A DNA stretch of 64,000 nucleotides, from NCBI RefSeq assembly GCF_009727055.1, contig NC_052349.1, positions 32,073,997 to 32,137,996 on the forward strand. Direction: 5' to 3'. The DNA comes from Benincasa hispida. Taxonomy: Eukaryota > Streptophyta > Magnoliopsida > Cucurbitales > Cucurbitaceae. Below the pieces are notes generated by a model, which saw only the letters and a list, made by a program, of their open reading frames with translations, was not told the DNA's origin and did no database searches. The position numbers were made by a program, and so were the translations under genes. How positions within the stretch are numbered: the first letter of the stretch is position 1; the number at the start of each line of letters is the position of its first letter. This document shows, piece by piece, positions 22,518 to 32,540 of the stretch.

Positions 22518-23000
22518 CGGAGTGCAGTTTGGAAAGAGTATGTGTCTTCAAAGATCTTCTGAAAGATACAGTGTAGCTTCAGGAGTCTTGGGAGTCCTCT
22601 GCTTGTTAGTGAATTCTCTGTGTCTTCTGAGTGTAGAAAATGTTGTCTTTACAAATGAAAAGAACTTCTCTATTTATAGAGTTCTAGGTGGGCTTCGTGG
22701 GCTTCGTTGGTCCATGGGCCTGACCCTTGGGCCCAATTAGTTGGTTTTGGGCCTAATCTGGAATTTGGGTTCAATTCAACTTTTTTATAGTGTGGACTTT
22801 AAGCCCAAATAGTAATATCAAATTGGACCAATTTAATCTCATCTAATTCATCCGCATGACGTCATCGTAATTTGTCTTCAATTCAATTCGGGACATGTGT
22901 CAACTTCTAATTTGACCCAACGTCAATGATTTAGAAATTCATCGTTAATTTAGCAAACGACGTGGTGACTTGTGATTGGTCCAAAATTTCTCATTCAACA
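22518..23000 (-). repeat. LTR remnant in the same orientation as the receptor gene
   Basis: Read on the minus strand it starts TGTTGAATGAGAAATTTTGG at 23000, a start typical of plant LTRs. It has a TATAAATAGAGAAG promoter box and then a CT-rich leader, before running into the palindrome. No second copy, primer site or coding part is present, so it is a solo or truncated LTR of an unassigned lineage. Confidence 0.6.
22671..22678 (-). promoter_or_regulatory. TATA box of the LTR remnant, facing the receptor gene
   Basis: TATAAATA in TCTATAAATAGAGAAG on the minus strand. Initiation about 30 bp downstream would give a transcript running into the receptor-like protein gene about 430 bp further on. 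Confidence 0.5.
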
Positions 23001-23352
23001 ATTACTCTTCATAATATATAAAAAGAATAAATTAAAAAAATAATATCTCATAAAAATAAAAAAATGTAAATTAAATATCTTATTTATATAAAAATAATTA
23101 CAAAAATTAATGTGTCCCACGAGGCGGACATCATCGATTTCGAGCTGGTTGTCGTCGTCGACTTCGAACTTGAGGTTGCCACTCACCAATGTGAAAACAT
23201 ATGAGAGAACTCATCGTCCGCCATATATTTTGACCATTCGTACAAAAATTAGGCAAAGTATGCATAATAATTTTGTCAAAATATTATATTAGAGAATATT
23301 AAAGACAAATACAATAAAAATTTGTATAAAATAATCAATTAGGTTCAGTGTA
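23001..23352. other. Short non-coding stretch
   Basis: It is AT-rich with a GC-richer island at 23110-23190 (CATCGATTTCGAGCTGG). It may hold further decayed exons of the minus-strand plant-mobile-domain gene, but I could not assign any. Confidence 0.35.
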
Positions 23353-23839
23353 ATGTACCTGTTCAGGTTGAAGCAGATCAAACATGTATCTATACTGGTT
23401 GACTACATGTGTGGGTGTCCTAGTCACATAAAATTTGTCTCTCCACCTAAATTTTTAGAATTTAAATTAATTAGATCAGTGATATAAAAATTAAATTGAA
23501 TTAAAACAACATACCGAGAACCGTAGGCTCGTCAAACTAATTGAGCGTCATTAACATGTAGCTATGGAGCCATTGTTGGAAATCGCTCCCAAGCCTATAG
23601 TTACAAAAGTATGAGAGGCCCAGCTACCCCCCCCCCCCCCAAATATTGATTTTTCTTTACGGCGGATTTCATATTTATTATTTCATACGTATATAAGTCT
23701 TTTTATTATATTTTATATATGATATGAGACAAAAAAGAAGAAATGACAAGATAATTTGTGTATACCAATGGAGGAAATAAATAAAAAATGTAGAAAACAA
23801 GACAGGGATTCTCTACAATGACATTGTAGACCAATTGAA

Positions 23840-23913
23840 AGGGATGTAGCGCAGCTTGGTAGCGCGTTTGTTTTGGGTACAAAATGTCACGGGTTCAAAT
23901 CCTGTCATCCCTA
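23840..23913 (+). tRNA. trnP-UGG: Plastid-type tRNA-Pro (UGG), nuclear copy
   Basis: A 74-base tRNA from AGGGATGTAGCGCAGC to TGTCATCCCTA. The acceptor stem AGGGATG pairs with CATCCCT, and the anticodon TGG lies in TTTTGGGTA. The T arm CGGGTTCAAATCCTG is intact. I see no change from the plastid gene as I remember it. In the nucleus it would lack plastid processing and is probably inert. Confidence 0.93.
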
Positions 23914-24076
23914 CCTATTACTTATCTTCTGAACAGTAACGAGGAATCAATTGAGATCCATCAAAATTGAACATACATATACCGAATCAATCTTTTTTTT
24001 ATTTCATTTTATGCTATTCTATATGATAATATATGTATGGAAGATATATTTGGGTTGCATTTAGTTTGATAATAAA

Positions 24077-24150
24077 ACGCTCTTAGTTCAGTTCGGTAGA
24101 ACGCAAGTCTCCAAAACTTGATGTCGTAGGTTCAAATCCTATAGAGCGTG
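24077..24150 (+). tRNA. trnW-CCA: Plastid-type tRNA-Trp (CCA), diverged nuclear copy
   Basis: 74 bases, ACGCTCTTAG...ATAGAGCGTG, with anticodon CCA in CTCCAAA. Compared with the plastid gene as I remember it, it carries about six changes. In the anticodon stem, CAAGT pairs perfectly with ACTTG although both strands differ from the usual GGG/CCC pairs. The acceptor start G is A. It is probably a pseudogene; structure retention may be chance or reflect an intermediate mitochondrial copy. Confidence 0.9.
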
Positions 24151-24180
24151 ATTCGATTCTTGTTGTTGTTAGATGAAAAA

Positions 24181-24225
24181 TTATACTAGACCTAATACGA
24201 TTCCAAATAGAAAAACTTCAATCAT
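24181..24225 (-). pseudogene. petG: petG fragment (cytochrome b6f subunit V), plastid-derived
   Basis: It reads MIEVFLFGIVLGL and then a stop. The first 13 residues match plastid PetG (normally 37). The rest is deleted and the sequence passes straight into the petG-trnW spacer. PetG is a small membrane subunit of the cytochrome b6f complex. Confidence 0.9.
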
Positions 24226-24415
24226 TTCAATTTAGTTGAACGAGGAAAAGGAGAGGTAATATCTATCCTTAAAATATTAATCGGTATTGCCCATGAATCT
24301 CAATGACCTTGGAAATTGAATTGACAAGGTAAAGAACTTTACAATATATAGAATATATGGAAGGAATACCACCGAAATGTTTCTTTTTTTGAATTGTGCA
24401 TTCAATTCATTTTAA

Positions 24416-24511
24416 TCAAATAAGTCGTATCCTGTTCAGACCGATAAATAGAGCTGAGGTTATAGTTAAAACTGCTAGTAGAAAACCGAAATAACTAGTG
24501 ATAGTAGGCAT
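24416..24511 (-). pseudogene. petL: petL (cytochrome b6f subunit VI), full-length plastid-derived copy
   Basis: An intact 31-codon frame starts [17 protein letters not shown] and ends NRIRLI (last residues by reading GLNRIRLI), followed by TGA. Its length equals plastid PetL. The encoded peptide is a single membrane helix of cytochrome b6f. In this nuclear location, without a transit peptide or known promoter, it should not function. Confidence 0.9.
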
Positions 24512-25498
24512 GACGAGGCTAAATGAAATACGTTATTAAACCTCAGATCTTGTTGCTTTGTATAGTTGTCTATATAACCATGCCAAGCATGCTCCACCCC
24601 AGGAATACCGCCTCACATCATGGAGGTTAGCTAACAGTGGCAGGAATATCAAGTGAACAAAATGGCTTGATTTATTTGAAAATAGACTTCCACCCATCAT
24701 TTGTAGTATATATGCTCACGCATATCTTATGACGGTTTCCTCGTCTGCATCATCTGTGAGCTAACGAAATTGTGTTCCTAACCATATTAAACTAACCTCG
24801 ATCTTTTAATCTTGTCGGCAGGTGGGGTCACATTGAGGTACAATTGACAAACTTCTAACCAATCATCGTACATCACTCCGGTGACCGGTTCACCGTTAAC
24901 AAGTAACCCCAACAACACTTCTATGTCTTGTAGAGTGATAGTACACTCTCCAACAGACATATGGATTGTATGCGTCTCGGGCCTCCATCTCTCGACCAAG
25001 GCTGTGATCAGATGCCAGTCCAACTGAATAAATACCAATCTAGCAACCCCATAGAATCCAGACGTGCGCAGTAGCGGTAGTATTCGAGGGTGGAGCGGGA
25101 TAGTATGCTGGAGAACTGCCTCTCGACGCCTGCAAGATATTTCTCCAGTAGATGAAAGTCCATTCTCGAGTGTGGTAACTTGCATAACTAAACCTTTGTT
25201 TTTAGTTTAGTTATATAAAAGATGGAAGTTTGAACATTTTACCTTATAGATATGTAACATCTGAGTTAATTCAAAGTGTACTAATTAATGATAACATAGC
25301 ATCCATTAATGATAGTTCTTATGGTTAAATTAATTAAAACCTTTTAACAACGTATGTATGAGAAATGTTGAGGATATGGGATGATTGCATAGGATTAATT
25401 AGACTAAGTTTATCCTGATTGTGTACAGAGCATTAATCATGGCCGCTCTCTCCTACAATCTCGCTCTCTCTTACAATCTTCTTCACCCACTTATCTTC

Positions 25499-25780
25499 CT
25501 TGTCGAGGGTTGAAGTTTCGACTTATGAATGTCAAGACTATACAAAATTAGCGAGATTCTCTTCTAGAGCAAGATCCTCATCACAAAATTAGCGAGATTT
25601 CCATGTATGTTGAAACTTCAACCCTCGACAACCCTAAAGTGTTTCTCTGTTTGTCGAAACTTCAACCCTCGACAACCCTAATTTACGTATTGTTTCCAAG
25701 TTTTTGTTTGTTTGTCGAGTTCTCAACGTTCGACCTCTATATTAGTTGAATCCTCAACCCTCGACTTCTAGCCTCGAACT
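25499..25780. repeat. Inverted and direct repeats of TTGTCGAGGGTTGAAG
   Basis: TTGTCGAGGGTTGAAGTTTC near 25500 is inverted as GAAACTTCAACCCTCGACAA at about 25612-25631 and again at 25656-25675, with weaker copies to 25780. CACAAAATTAGCGAGATT or a close variant is also present twice (about 25542 and 25582). Confidence 0.75.
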
Positions 25781-27308
25781 CTTAAAACAACAATATTTCT
25801 CTAATAAGTTTTGAAAACAACAATATTAATATTAAAGGTCCATTAATTTTAGCAACATTACTATCTCATTGCTGAAAATGCAAAAAGTGAAAATCTCAGA
25901 TCCCCTTCTTTTTCCCAAATCGATCCCAAACTTAGCCTACCATTCGGTAAACCCTAGCAGCCCGCCATCCTAAATCCCCTTCTTCTTAATTGTCCATTCG
26001 GTAAGCCCTAGCAAACCGTTGACCATCCGTTCGCCGATCGTTTTCCCATGTGCGCGCCTCACGCCGATCATTGGCCATGATATATCTGCCCATTCAAATC
26101 CCGCTCGCCACCACTGTTGAGCTCGTCGTCGACCAGCTCCACCACCCGTTTGACCAGCCCAGTTCCGCTGCTCGTTCGACCTGCTCTAGAGCCATCGGTA
26201 AGTACTTCATTCACCATTTTGTTTATTGAATATAGATATTGTGATTGAAAATTTGCTTTGATTGTTTTTTTGGCATAATCAAAATAAAAATCCAATATTT
26301 GTTTTGTTATTGTTTTGAATATACATATTAATTTTGTTATTGTTTTGAATATACATGGACGGAGTGTTTGGAGATTTGGAAAGTCTAAAGAGTAGGAATA
26401 ATTCATATGAAGTGTTTTATTGGAGATTACAATGTCATTATTTAAGTGGAAACGTGTGTTGAGGTGGTTGAATTAATGCTTAGTTAATTTTTCCTAGAGT
26501 TATGAGGTTTATTATTTGACTTGAATGTTGTGAGGTAGTTGACAAGTGGTATACCTATGAGAAAATGGGAAGAATAAAGAGAAATTACCGTTCGACCACG
26601 TAGGCAGATCAAAGTTGTTCCTGGAAATTCAATCAGAGCTGTAGGCAAATGAAGGTAAAAAAAAAATGGGACGTGTTAACCTAGTTAGGGAAACACACTT
26701 TGAAGGTTGCAAGTTCGTGAATCAGGTAGCTAAAAATACACATGTAACCAATTTTGTTTTACTTTCGTCTTTTTTTCATTTCTAACTTCAGTCGCTCGTA
26801 CTTACACATTTAATTAGAATCAAATGTTAGAATTACAATCCAACTCCACTTCTGAAGGTTCCCAACCACTAATCTTTATAACAATTTTATAACAATTTAG
26901 TTCAACTTTTATTATGAAACAACCTAATCTTTATAATTTATAAAAGAAAATTGATTCCCAATCAATTTATTGATGTACATATGTAAGAAATTTCATTAAA
27001 TCTTAGTAGTATTTATAAAAAAAAAAAATAAATCATTACAAATTTTGAATTAGTAAATGAACTAAATTGTTGAAGTTCAAGAACAAAATTTTTATCAACT
27101 AAAGTTTTAATATTAAATTATTATTTCATGAAAACTTAACCTAACGACCAAAAGTATTTTTAATTAACCTAAAAAAATAATTCTACTTATTTGTCTTTTG
27201 ATTGTCTCTAAATGGGTCCCCTTTGATAAAATATCAACGCCTGTCACGCTGATCAGAGACAAAAGCTGGAAAATTTGACTAATTTCTTTTCAATATATTA
27301 TTGTATCT

Positions 27309-27452
27309 AATTGAAAAGTATGGACATAGATGTGTTAAATTTCCAATTTTGTTTTTTTGTGTTAAAATTTCTAATTTTCTAATTGAAAAGTATGGACATA
27401 GAGGTGTTAAATTTTCAGTTTTGTTTTTTTGTGTTAAAATTTCTAATTTAGT
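27309..27452. repeat. Two-copy 72-bp tandem repeat
   Basis: AATTGAAAAGTATGGACATA starts units at 27309 and 27381. The copies differ at only a few bases. It is non-coding, and the open frames across it are a by-product. Confidence 0.85.
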
Positions 27453-30046
27453 TTTTATACGTACTTGTAATCTCACCATCTAAGTCTACTTAAAACATGG
27501 ATTTAGAAAAGTCGTAGAAGGATCAAAATTATAAATTTACTCTATTTCATGTTGATATTGATTGTATTATTTTCTTATTTTTTAACTGATAAAAAGTACA
27601 CAAAAACCTGAATTAAAATATTAATATTTTGGCTTAAAGGAAGTATATATATTTGTGTGCCAGAGCTTTCAGAAGAGGTTCTAAGCTACCCTCGTGGTTA
27701 GCAAAATAAATGGAAAATGATGTAGAATATTAAGTGGTTTGGACAATTTTTTATATTTTTCTTATTTATTGTGTGTCATAATTGTATACCATATCGATGC
27801 GTTTTTAAAAATAGAGGGGAACGGAAACCATTGATATTAACGTGGATGAATAGTTGGATGACATGAAAAAAAATATTACATGTAGCTAATGATGTGTATT
27901 TTCTTTTAGGATATATAGTAGGCCTAAGTTAATCAATTTAAAAAGGGAATGAGAAAAAAAACTTCGACTAAAGAAAATGAGAGCTTTAATTTGAAGGACG
28001 ATGAACAATCTTATTGGTGAATGACTTAACTCATCAGTGATTTTCATTGATGAATAAGTCGAGAATGTAGTCAATGTTGCTGAATATCATGGTAAATGAA
28101 TAAATTTACATAAATTGCCTTAAAAAACATTGGATGTATTTTGAGCTAATTCAGATTTGGCCATGGGAAAGGTTGTGGATGAAGAGAAATTTGATGTTTC
28201 CTTAGTGTTAAGCTTTGCTAGCATGAATCTCTTTATATAACTTTTGATGAATAGTTTGAAATCACCAAAATAAATAAATAAATAAATGTAAACGAGTTGG
28301 TACTATTCAGATTGGAGGTTCAACTTTAAATTTCAATACTCTACATTTTATGTTGTACTAGAAAAACGTCCTGGGTTAAAAGAGTTTGTCATGAGAATTT
28401 TATTTATTTATGTATTTTTACACAGTATTTTGTGAAAAAGTTATTGTTATTTGCTTTCTTGTATTTTATTTATGTTCATTTTGATTTTTGCATGGTAATA
28501 GTCTCTCTTTCCTTAACCCTTTGTTGAGTTCTTTTATTGAGTTTAATTACCATGCAGAAGTAGAGAATTTGGCCTCAGCCTCAGCTTCTTCTTTTATGTG
28601 TTCCTTCTCTGCAATCAACTCTCTCAAGTCCGTCTCCAAGGTCATCTGACTTCCTATTTTGCTGTCTTTCGCCTCAACTCGACCTCGGCTCTCTTCAAAG
28701 AAGGCCCAGCTCTATCTGATGCTTCCTTGATATGCTTTCGACGTTCACTGCGTTGCCTTGATTTACTGTCCCCAGACTTGGAGCAGTTTTCCTTGTGTAG
28801 CTACAGTTTGTTTTCGCCTTCATTTAAAGAGGTTTTCTCTCCTACCTAGGAATTATCTTGTTTTCCGTTGTAACCGGCTTCTTGCCCTTTCCTGTTGAGC
28901 ATTAAATTTAAATTGTCAGGTTTTTTGACGGTTTTTAGCAGGCATTTGGAAGGTCAAACAAAGTTCAAATTAAATGTGTGACCTATGGATTTTGATGCTC
29001 CAGATGTATACTTTCTGATGGTTTAAGTCTCAAGTCGTTTGGTGTTTTCTATGTAAAGTTATCGCAGTTTGAATAACGAAAGGTAAAAAATTACTGCAAC
29101 TTTTAAAATTCTGTTTTAATTATTGTAATCTATTTCATTTGCTTTTATTAATAATTTATTGAAGGAATTTAGGGAGACACTTGTGAGACTATATATAGTT
29201 ATATTGTAATCTTTTCCAAGACAAGGTTGAGAAATAAATCAATAGAAGATTGAGTATTAGTGTCCATATTCTATTCTTTCTCTCTTCAATAAAAAGTTCC
29301 ACCACTCAAATAATTTTGTTTTTTTTTTTCATTTCTAATTTTATAAAAGTTCTAATATTCCGTCCCAAATTTTTGTCCAAGCCATCAACCTTCTTTTCAA
29401 AAAGTGGCAACTTTCTCCTTTTCTCCTTCCCTCGGAGACCGAATTCGAGGTAGACTTCTGAATAGGCTTGTTGTTCTTTAATCGGCTTGCAATTCATCAG
29501 GAATGTCTATTCTTTCCTTATTTAATCGACGTATTATAGACCTTTTCAGATAACACATGTTTCCCCACAAATGTGCTAAATATTGATGGCAAAATATGAT
29601 CAAATGAACTCACATGACTTTCATGTGTCGTCACCAGTAAATTCATAATTTGAGGAAAGGGTTACCTACAAAATAATAAAAAAAAAAAAAACAACACATT
29701 GGTGTGGTTCTTACCATAGATACTCTGATGCTTAAGTCAGATCACAACACAAAAGTCAGAGCAAGCTATTGTAGGATCGATATGGCAACCCTAGAGGTGG
29801 GTGAATAGGGTTTTTTTAAACTAATGAAAACTTTTTCTCTAACTAGACCCAATTAGAAAAATTAATACACTTTTGTTAACAAGTAATTTAAACAATATTT
29901 TTATGAAAATAAATTCAATCCAGAATTATCAAGAAATTAAAACTAACATTTTTAAAGCATCATATTCGATTCTAATAACAAGATTGACAATAAATATTGA
30001 AATTTAAGAACTACCAATCAAAATACATCATATGAGCAATTGATTT

Positions 30047-30540
30047 TGTTATGCAATGGAAAAAGGGTCAAAGAAGAGCACAAGAATAATGAAAGAGTGG
30101 GCCTAAGAAAGATTTGGACCCGGTCGAGGCTGAGCCCTTAACGGAAGTCCAAAGGTCAAAAGGCCCAATATAAGCAAGACCTGGAAGGGATTAAACCGAA
30201 CTGGCACTTAGCACTGATGTTGGGTCAGTCTCGGTCTTAACCAGAAAGAGATCCTCATATAGCCCATCCACCTAACAGAAGCTCTAGTCAGATAAGGAAT
30301 AGAAGAAGAGTCGGGCCCTATAAATAAGACAATGAAAGGCAAATATAATAAGTGACTTATAAGACTTTAAGTAAAGTTAACCAATTCCTTCAACCTTCTT
30401 GACTTAGACATCGGAGTGCATGTGGCTCGCATCACACCGATGTGCATTTATTCTCTTTGCTTGCAGGTGAGCTCTCTTCCCTATAATACAAATTTACCGT
30501 TGTTGTTACGTGGAGGTCAAGTGTGTTTTTCCCTACATCA
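30047..30540 (+). repeat. Probable 5' LTR of a Tat-type gypsy remnant
   Basis: It has a promoter-like CCCTATAAATAAGAC (TATA at 30319-30326), then CTTGACTTAGACATCGGAGTG and CACACCGATGTG, a wording seen in R/U5 regions of Tat/Ogre-like elements, and ends ...CCCTACATCA. The start is not certain and no partner LTR exists in the window. Confidence 0.6.
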
Positions 30541-31500
30541 AGACTTGCCACCAAATTCACAAATAAATAAATAAAGGAATGGAAGGTATCAACCAATGCA
30601 AGGATGGTATCGATCAAGATCATTGCCCATGAAAGACCTAAGGTGATGAATTTCCTCGGACTCGACCAAATAAGGGTCGACTTGAGAAGACATTTAAAAT
30701 CCAAGAATAGGGGGTGGGCGAATTAGATCCCCATGACCCCAAACCAGAAGAGCAAAAGGTTTTGAAGCTACGTGTTGAAGCAACAGACAAAGAAGAAAGT
30801 GAAAGGAACAAAGTAGAGTCAAAACAGGTTTGTTCCGTCGAAGCTGAGGTCGAGGCAGATCCTTGGAGTTTTAAGAGGGGAGAACTCAAATAAAAAGGGA
30901 TTCTAGATAAGAAGTTTGACGTCGAGGCTGAGGCTAACCCTTGGAGTTTTGAGAGGGGAGAACCCAGACAACAAAGAATTCTAAATTCTTCTAGAGAAAG
31001 GAGAGACAACCAACTTCCTAGTCGAGAGAACAAGGTCAAGGCTAATGCCAAGGCCAACCCTTGGAGTTTTAAGAAGAAAAAGCTTGGATCAAAAGGAACT
31101 CTAGATTCTTTGAAAAAAAATAGCAACAATCGATTTTCTAGTCAGGGAAAGGAGGTCGAGGCTGACCCTTTGAATTTTGAGAAGGGAGAACCCGGATAAA
31201 AAAAGGATTCTCGATTCTTCAAGAGAAATGGGAAATGACCAGCTTCCCAGTTGGAGGAACAAAGCCAGGCTAATGTTGAGGCCGACCCTTGGATATCGAG
31301 GAAGGAGAGCCGAAATCAAAAGAGATTCTCAATTCCTCAAAAGAAAGAGCAAACAATTAATTCCCCAACCTTCCCAACCAAAGGAAAAAACCGATGCCGA
31401 AGCCGAAGCCAACCAAAGAAGCCATTCAGCAGAAACTTTGGAATCAATCTCACTCACCATAAAGAATAAAAAGGGTAAATATCAGAACTAGAATGAGAGC
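30541..31500 (+). pseudogene. Tat-element internal region with coding tandem repeat
   Basis: From about 30835 to 31400 five diverged units of about 110-120 bp read as a repeated peptide of about 38 residues: (V/A)EAEANPWSF, then ERGEPRQQRILNSSRERR, then DNQLPSREN. Units begin near 30838, 30922, 31030, 31151 and 31260. Stops and frame changes are scattered. No capsid or zinc-knuckle motif is seen, so it could be the tail of gag or an extra ORF; I do not recognise the protein. Confidence 0.6.
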
Positions 31501-31993
31501 ATAACAAAGAGATAGTTGGATTAGGTTTTTCTAGGCAGAATGCAGATGTGTTTGCTTGGTCGCATGAGGATATACCTGGAATTGATCCCAACACAATAGT
31601 GCATCACCTTAACATAGATAGGGATTTCAGCCAGTAAAAAAAAACGAGGAATGTTTAATCAAGAGAAAAACGAAATCAGAGCAAGTCAGGTAGATGATTT
31701 GCTAAAAGCCAAGTTCATTAGAGAGATTCATTACCCTAAATGGTTGTCTAATGTGGTTTTGGTGAAGAAAGAAAATGGTAAGTGGCGAATGTGTATAGAC
31801 TTTACTGATAATAAAGCTCGTCTAAAGGACAATTTTTCTTTTCTTATGATAGATTAGTTAGTAGATGCAACAGCTAGCCACAAGATGTTGAGTTTCATGG
31901 ATGCATATTCAAGCTACAACAAGATTAAGGTGAATGAATCTGACGAAAAGAAGGCATCCTTCTTTATGGATAAAAGTACATACTGAAAGGTTA
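31501..31993 (+). pseudogene. Tat-type gypsy reverse transcriptase fragment
   Basis: FAWSHEDIPGIDPNTIVHHL, the pre-RT block typical of Tat elements, is followed by FNQEKNEIRASQVDDLLKA, FIREIHYPKWLSNVVLVKK, GKWRMCIDFTD and SFMDAYSSYNKIKVNE. Stops occur at about 31637 and 31857. It is cut at 31993 by the LTR of Copia-A, before the YxDD box. The remainder would lie beyond the right window edge if Copia-A inserted cleanly. Confidence 0.88.
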
Positions 31994-32540
31994 TGTGACT
32001 ACCCGCAGCGGAAGCGATATTTGTCCCAATTTAAATTTACAGAGTCATACAATCTATAGAGGACAGAAACATGGATCTACATTTTAAAACAACATGCACA
32101 GAATTAAGTGGAAGAACACTCACCCTTGAAGAACAAATTATCTTCACGTATCCTCTCCCGGTGATAAGCACGAACTCTTCGAACTCTTCGAACACACGAA
32201 TGTAGCAACAATTCTCCAAGAATTCGGACACCACCATGCAGCAACCTCGGTATTCTAAAGGATGAGAATCGATTGAGATTATGTGAACGTCAAAATTAAT
32301 TTTTGGAACGGAATGAGGAGTACTCTCTTGAGAGAAAATTTTTCACAAAGTTCTTCTTGGAAAAGCTTGTCTATCTTTCGTACGTCTAAGAAGCATGAAG
32401 AAGAAGAAGAAAATCCCAACCACCTTTTCCACTAACGAATGTAGAGGAGAGAAAAAAGGGGAGGGAGTTATTCCTTTATAATTCGTTTAAACTAAAAGCA
32501 ATTTTTAATTTTATACTGATATATATATATAAACTAATTT
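31994..32540 (-). repeat. Copia-A 3' LTR, distal part
   Basis: It starts TGTGACTACCCGC and matches 63337-63890 (TGTGACCATCCCC...) with small indels, including the CATGGATCTACATT and ATTATCTTCACGTATCC words. The LTR resumes at 42092 after the Tekay element. A few dozen bases seem to be lost at the junction. Confidence 0.85.

Larger units (their letters stand above)
23627..24550. other. Plastid-derived DNA insertion (psaJ-petL region)
   Basis: About 0.92 kb carries the trnP-psaJ spacer, trnP-UGG, trnW-CCA, a petG fragment and petL in the order and orientation of the chloroplast genome. It is flanked on both sides by the two halves of the plant mobile domain, so the borders can be set to within a few bases. 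The left border has a run of 14 C (23627-23640). Internal deletions (most of petG) and substitutions show that it is an old transfer and not live plastid sequence. Arrival through a mitochondrial copy is possible. Confidence 0.92.
23353..25185 (-). pseudogene. Plant mobile domain (MAIL1/PMD-like) gene, broken by plastid DNA
   Basis: A plant mobile domain, a family shared by host genes such as MAIN/MAIL1 and by some transposons. The first open part (25185-24787) has VLQHTIPLHPRILPLLRTSG, LDWHLITALVERWRPETHT and QDIEVLLGLLVNGEPVTG. After a one-base frameshift near 24790 it goes on as SLIWLGTQFR-stop-LTDDADEETVIRYA-stop-AYILQMMGGSLF and HDVRRYSWGGACLAWLYRQ to about 24551, where plastid DNA starts. 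The domain resumes at about 23626 with VAGPLILL-stop-L-stop-AWERFPTMAP and, after an apparent GT...AG intron (23454-23515), VTRTPTHVVNQYRYMFDLL. Four or more stops, one frameshift and the insertion make it a pseudogene. Confidence 0.85.
25186..30046. other. Intergenic region with small repeats
   Basis: No convincing gene. 25440-25780 holds an inverted and direct repeat cluster, and 26160-26220 a GC-rich stretch ending GCCATCGGTAAGT that resembles an exon end with a donor site. 27309-27452 is a two-copy tandem repeat. 28555-28905 read on the minus strand has exon-like features (an acceptor-like CTCAACAG, a donor-like GCATGGTAATT and a coiled-coil-like stretch LRELIAEKEHIKEEAEAEA), but the frame is broken and I could not name it. 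29165-29290 resembles an LTR R/U5 end. Confidence 0.4.

Noticed and set aside
23627..24550. Live chloroplast contig joined by mistake
   Set aside because: petG is internally deleted and trnW is diverged, and both flanks are the two halves of one nuclear domain, which fits an old nuclear insertion better.
26068..26406. 112-aa minus frame
   Set aside because: It spans a short direct duplication and a GC-rich stretch without protein motifs; the opposite strand looks more like an exon end with a donor site.
28555..28905. Possible exon of a coiled-coil protein on the minus strand
   Set aside because: Splice-like borders are present but the reading frame is broken and I cannot relate it to a family; kept only as a remark in the intergenic entry.
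30638..31129. 163-aa minus-strand frame
   Set aside because: Antisense of the Tat coding repeat; the plus frame has the retroelement context.
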